Position numbers and translations under genes: made by a program
DNA from: Dioscorea cayenensis subsp. rotundata
Taxonomy: Eukaryota > Streptophyta > Magnoliopsida > Dioscoreales > Dioscoreaceae
Reading direction: 5' to 3'
Length of the DNA: 64,000 nucleotides
Assembly (NCBI RefSeq): GCF_009730915.1
Contig: NC_052480.1
Coordinates: 3,348,001-3,412,000 of the forward strand
In this document: in pieces, positions 57,372 through 64,000 of the stretch
Position numbering within the stretch: the stretch's first letter is position 1
Layout: each line of letters opens with the position of its first letter
The notes under the pieces: generated by a model
Seen by the model: only the letters and a program-made list of their open reading frames with translations
Told to the model about the DNA's origin: nothing
Database searches by the model: none

Positions 57372-58770
57372 ATTCTAAAAAAGAAAATTTCAGCTACTGT
57401 ATATGTTTTTGAATCTAGATTCTAGTTTTGTCAGGTATAGGATTTGTTTTGCTTCTTGCTCTTAATTCCCTAAGTGTTTTGTTTGTCTTTCTCTTCATTA
57501 ATCTCTATGCATGATGATCAGTTTAATTTTGCATGCAATGCAATGCAATTTGTTAACTTCTTCAGTATTTATCATCAATGAATTTTTTAACTTCATCTAA
57601 ACTCATATGATGGGACATATATATATATATATATATAAACTGCATGAATGTATATTGGAAATGGATAAAGGAATAGATTAACAGGAATGAAAAGTTCCAC
57701 TGATCTGACACAAAGAAATGGGCATAGTAGTAGTGTGTCTTGACTGAACATGGCCCACATTTTAGTGGGGAACAACACTCTGGTTTTCTTAGAGATTTGA
57801 TTAAAGCAGAGCCATTACTTCTTGTTGTTTGTCTGTCCATTAAATGGCAAATGGCAAGCTCTTCTTCTTGTTATAAGATTAATAACAGTTTCTAGGGATT
57901 TCTGAAAATGTAGAAGCAAAGCAGTGAGGTCTTTATCTCAGATGTCACATAGCTTTATATTTGAATAAAAATTTATGAGTAATTCCCTAGTCTTAAAGAC
58001 AAGCACAAAAGAACAAGAAGATAAGCTTGTGTATAGTTTGAGTGAGTGATTAAGTTCTTACTTAAAATTATAAAAATACTGCATGGGATTTCAAAGAACT
58101 CCAAACACTATTTCTAAACCTGCATTTGTGAATTATTAGAATGCTTTTTCCAACTTTTTTCTTGTTGATCAATCGCTTTTGTAGCCCACTAGGGAAGCCT
58201 TGATATGATATCAAGTGTTCAGAAAAGAGAGAGAGAGATTTGCTTGTAGGACAGGATATATCACTGAAGAAATAACAGAAAAAAGAGAAACATGTATAAC
58301 TCTTGATCACAGGTTCATGTTTCCTAACATGATCTTCCATCCATGTTCCAACAAATTGTGATATCATGAGCATTATACACAAATATTTGATGAAGTGAAT
58401 ATCCTGAGATTTCATTGATCAAAATATATATACAAAATATATATATACATCTAGATGTTAATTAAAAGCATACGAATGCACAAAATATACGGACTTAATC
58501 ACTCCTTGGTGGAAATTAAGGAAATTTCACAAATGGTGGTATCATTCTTCTTACGTTGTGAATGTTCTATATAGATATAATTAAGTTGTTAAATACAAAT
58601 CAATCATATTATTTTGACTCAATTCAATCGAAAGACTTAAAATACTATATTAGATATATGGAAGCTAATTATATTATTTGTATTCTATTTAATCTAATAG
58701 ACATAAGTTGATGATAGAAATTCCCCGGCTTTAATGTTCTAGTTCATATTTATAAAATTATCCAACATGA
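57372..58770. other. SHR-like 3' region and intergenic DNA
   Basis: No further gene seen. (TA)n lies at 57619-57637. The rest is ordinary A+T-rich DNA. Confidence 0.5.
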
Positions 58771-59012
58771 GTAGACTTTGTCACCTTTAGGCGGACTTCG
58801 TCTTCTCATCTGATGTTAGCATTCTTCTGCACTATGTGTTCCCCGTTTGCTTGAATTTTTATATTTGCATAACCAATGGTGATGAATCTCTGTTTTTACT
58901 TTGAGAGTTGCCTGTTTTTCCCCTCTTTTTCTTGTTTGTCTTATTTTCCTTGTTGGTTCTTTGTACTTTTTTTTTCAATAAATTTTGATTTATTTATTTT
59001 TATTAAAAAAAA
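58771..59012 (+). mobile_element. 5'-truncated non-LTR (LINE-like) retroposon end
   Basis: ATTATCCAACATGA at 58757-58770 recurs as ATTATTGAACATGA at 59013-59026 (12 of 14). Between them is a T-rich 3'-end-like sequence finishing in a run of A. It is short and non-coding. Confidence 0.6.
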
Positions 59013-61394
59013 ATTATTGAACATGAAACTATTGGTTACTTTAATAAAAATAAACTACATTTAATGACAAAATGATTTTGCCTAACATTAATTGTATAAG
59101 GAGTTTTTGCCACATCTAGGTATCAAAATAAAAACTTCGCCAAACTAGATGCATGGATCATCTAATTTTATCTTCTTCCCTTCTCATTTGTTCAATGTTT
59201 TATGTACGAATAAGACTACTTTTTGATGCGTCATCTAATTCATTGTCCTCCCTTCTCATAAGTTCAACTTTCTGAATACAAATAAAACATATTATATTTG
59301 TAGATCAAATTCAAATCAAAATTAATTAAATTAATTGATAGAATGAAAAATCCAAAATAATTTATTATTTTCCAAATGAATCCAATGTTAGATTAAAGTA
59401 AACTGAAAACAATACAAGCTGGAACAAAACAGAACAACAAAAACGCACCAGACAGAAACAAGGAACATAGAAAATTAGCAACCATAAAAAAAAAATAAAT
59501 AAGAGAAAACAAAACACATAGCCGAATTGGCAAAATCTATCAAACGGAGACAAAGGTCTACTCGTGCTGTCAGGTGGAGGAATCACTCCTGAGGTGGTTG
59601 TTGTGATGTGGTACGACTGAAATGCTCAACTGGTCGCTCCTTCAGGAATTATCAGCTAAGTCTGTAATATATACATCTTAAGGGTGTATATATGCATATA
59701 TATTTTTGGGAATTTATAATGCAAATTTGTCATCAATTTTCAATTGTTTTCCAATTTCTACATGTCCCTCTCAACATCTTGTCCTCTTGTTCTCCTACAC
59801 ATTCACGTCCGTATTGTTCTTCAAAGCTCTTTAATCAAGTGAATTCTCTAATTGATGAGTGGGACATGACATTGAAACTTATTTGCTTGGCTTTATGACC
59901 TTTCATTGGTATGTTTCTATCATCATTATCTCAAATTGTTGAGCATCAAACATTAAATCTATTGATGTCTTTGAGATATCTAACTTTGAATCTAGCTTAC
60001 GTATCTCTAAATATCTTATCAGAGATTGGTTTTTTTCCATAGAGGATTTCTTACTTCTATAACATCTTTCCATTTGGTGTCTCTACATCATGTGAACAAC
60101 TAGTGTTTATATTTTTTTATTGATATAACCATCTTTACTTGCAGAAAAAAAAAAGAAAAACTTATTTATAATTCAATCAAAACATTGAAAATCTTACATG
60201 TAGTTGTCTTATTTGTGTTAAAAACTTCATTTAGGATGAAATGGATAGTCTGCAAAACCATTTCAGGAACATTTCTATATATAAATATAGTTTTTTCTTT
60301 GATGTGGTAGTACTGAAATTCAGAATCTTGAAGCATACTTTTCATAGTACCACACACACACACAAAAAAAAAAAAAATATAATTAATGCATTTTTATTGT
60401 AGTTTAGTAATTATATAATATTCCATCATTATCCCAAAATGATATATTATCTTCATAAGGCTACCCTCATATAATTCAAATTATTAAGATAAGAATAATT
60501 TAATATACAGATAGGAGAAAAGAAATTGGATGACATAAGTTAACATAATAAAGAATAGGACTAAATATGTATATTTAATAGTACCAAAGATTATAACTTT
60601 TAGAATTATAGCCAGTTTGCTCACAATTAAAAATAATTTATAAAATATATTTTAATAAATCAAATATATTATCAAAGTAAATAATACGTTTTAAACTTTG
60701 CTAAATGACAACATTTCTTCTATGAATTAAGTGAGTTAGCTTCGTTTTTTTATTAATGTACAGCCTTTTTTTTTTGCCACCATTTTGTACCACTCAAATA
60801 TAGGTCTAAAACCTTCCAAAATAGGCGGAAAAAATTGGCAAATCAATATTTTAATTTGAAAAACTTATTTATTAGTCAGTCTCTCTAACATTTTAATTTC
60901 AATTTTCTCTATAGTCTCTTTTTTTTTCAGTTTACTTATTTTTCAGTCCGTGCATTAATTTATTTTATTTATAAATCTAATTTTATCATATTTACAAAAT
61001 GTACTTTCCGTTTATTTATTATATTTTTTTATTTAACATTATGTGTTTACGTGTAACTATACAAGTTTTTAATTAAAATGTAACATTTTTATTTAATATT
61101 TGTTGTTGATCTCTTAGTTTGTTGTTTATTATTTTGTGTTTTCTATTAAAATCGCTGAGGGCATTTCTAACAAAAGTATTAGAAAATAAACAAGGAAATG
61201 GTGTCAGAAAAAGAAAGGACTTTTTGGTGATATAAAATAGTTCAGGGATTTTTTTGATCAAGTGATAAAATTGGAGGGATGATATGGACAAATTTTCTTT
61301 TAATTTTGATTTTATATTGTTTTACATATTTAAAAAGAATTTAAAAAAAAATCATAATTTATTTTTTTTAATAAAACCGAACTTCACACACATG
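59013..61394. other. A+T-rich intergenic DNA
   Basis: No gene seen. 59360-59640 read on the minus strand resembles another LINE 3' region but lacks clear borders. Confidence 0.4.
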
Positions 61395-61480
61395 TGCCCT
61401 CACTCTACGTGAGCTGAGATTCGAACTCGCTTTTCACAGGGGTAATGCCAATAAATCAAGAGATCATTAGCTTTGTAAAC
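61395..61480 (-). repeat. SINE remnant related to the element at 31931
   Basis: The minus strand has GAGTTCGAATCTCAGC (B-box-like), and the plus strand shares ATGTGCCCTCA with the SINE in SANT copy 2. Borders are not clear. Confidence 0.5.
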
Positions 61481-61605
61481 CTTTTTTATATTAAAAATAA
61501 TGGCTAGTTTTCTTAAAAAATAATTATAAATTAGCAATTATTAATATTTTTAGCCCACTAACATCACCATCTGATTTTGTAAGCTGTCCTTTAAGTGAGC
61601 CAAAG

Positions 61606-61733
61606 TGGGCCGAGCCTAGACTTTCAAAGGCCCATCACAAAATCTAAATATATTATTTTAATAAAATAGAAGGGCTTGTATGCATAATCTCTCTTAGGTA
61701 TAAAAGAGCAGCAACATTCCAAGGTTAGGGTTT
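61606..61733 (+). promoter_or_regulatory. RPL38 promoter: site II pair, TATA and telo-box
   Basis: TGGGCC (61606-61611) and GGCCCA (61629-61634) are site II type elements. TATAAAAG lies at 61699-61706 and a telo-box TTAGGGTTT at 61725-61733 in the leader. This combination is characteristic of plant ribosomal protein genes. Confidence 0.75.
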
Positions 61734-61781
61734 TGCAGAGCGGCGTTGCATCGAGAACTCGGGCCAAAGAAATCCGCCGAA

Positions 61782-63277
<1,496 letters not shown>

Positions 63278-63919
63278 ACAAGATCACCTCTCCTGCAGTT
63301 TGTTTCATGAGAATTTTTAAGCAGCTTTTGTTTTTCTTGAGTATGTGAGTTTTTGTAATAGATTGAATTATCTTATTTGGAAGACATTTCTATTCTGGTT
63401 GTTTCTCTTGATGTATGAGCACATCCATGAATTTTGATGATTATTAGGTTTTCCAGCCATTTAATTGCCACCTTAAATAGAAACTTGTGTTGGTATTTAT
63501 TTAACCTCATTCATATATTGATGTTCAAAAGGTTGCAATTTTAACAAAGTCAGGATGATTTATGCAGAAGTGGCAAATACCCTCAGAAAAATAAAATCAA
63601 TTTTAAAAATTATTGGGTTTTCTACAAAAATTACATTCTCTCACAGATGCCAAGAATCAGTCCATTCTTGTCAAAAATATCACTTCAAATTGTGTTACGC
63701 ATACATTCAGATCAATCATTCAAATGGATAACTTGGAAATGTACAATTACCAGAGTCATGTGATACATATATTATTGATCCTCAGATGCTAACCTGTAGG
63801 TAATAACTTGGTGTTTTAAGCTGCCAATAATAGTCTGAAAATAAATTGAAACAAAGCTGAACCTTCTAAATTCCACAAGAAGAGTTCAATATGAGTACTT
63901 GAGCAGTTACACAGTCGAA
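63278..63919. other. intergenic DNA between RPL38 and the next gene
   Basis: This is the RPL38 3' region, then probably the 3' untranslated region of the minus-strand gene that follows. No other feature seen. Confidence 0.5.
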
Positions 63920-64000
63920 CTAAGTCGATTTCTTTTTCTGACCAAAGAACAACTTCCAGCTATACATATTACCCTTGGCTGCCGCTGCATCCAAACGATT
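63920..64000 (-). CDS. C-terminal end of an unidentified minus-strand gene (partial)
   Basis: Read leftwards from the window edge, 26 codons end at a TAG at 63920-63922. They encode RLDAAAAKGNMYSWKLFFG, followed by a basic end QKKKST. The rest of the gene lies beyond 64000. Codon composition and the Lys-rich end look like a real protein terminus, but I do not recognise the family. Confidence 0.45.
   Translation of the reverse strand, partial: NRLDAAAAKGNMYSWKLFFGQKKKST

Overview
This window is nuclear DNA from a plant. Introns are A+T-rich with plant-type GT-AG borders, and the genes belong to plant families: a GRAS regulator of the SHORT-ROOT group, a class IV chitinase, a BAG chaperone regulator and ribosomal protein L38. 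A dense layer of plant transposons surrounds them (Mutator-like, hAT, PIF/Harbinger, SINE, LINE, solo LTR). Flowering plant is safe; I cannot fix the lineage from sequence alone.

Layout. 1-3884: the truncated right part of a Mutator-like element (MULE-0) carrying a Ulp1-type protease remnant (+) and a MuDR-type transposase remnant (-). 3885-4455: the tail of an older SANT-gene unit. 4455-14108 and 15755-32735: two diverged tandem copies of one segment. Each holds a Ulp1-bearing MULE at the same site (MULE-A 4806-8432; MULE-B 16542-26187) followed by a SANT/Myb-like gene (copy 1 broken, copy 2 nearly intact). Insertions present in one unit and absent from the other can be dated against each other with clean empty sites. 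33480-36230: a decayed third SANT copy with a repeated exon 5, cut by a hAT element (36241-37536). 38970-39835: an intact two-exon class IV chitinase. Further right lie a 5' fragment of a second chitinase split by a solo LTR, and a last-exon fragment of another SANT copy. 43678-44373: a 5'-truncated BAG gene. 44933-49181: the complete seven-exon SANT gene (copy 4). 49182-56075: A+T-rich intergenic DNA with a 65-70 bp minisatellite and a SINE. 56076-57371: SHR-like GRAS gene. 61782-63277: RPL38 with site II, telo-box and TATA in its promoter. 63920-64000: the C-terminal end of an unidentified minus-strand gene.

The most unusual structure lies in the three MULEs. Their introns and gene-flanking spacers are built from head-to-tail units of about 20-21 nt. 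In MULE-A and MULE-B each unit carries a (C)CGTTTAAA-like core; in MULE-0 the same 20-nt rhythm carries a different core, TGTATTAT. The units keep the sense orientation of the gene they lie in, flipping between the two convergent genes. I know of no described feature that explains this.

Functional genes I would trust: the chitinase (cell-wall and defence enzyme), SANT copy 4, the SHR-like regulator and RPL38, with SANT copy 2 as a possible shortened paralogue. The rest is transposon or gene debris.
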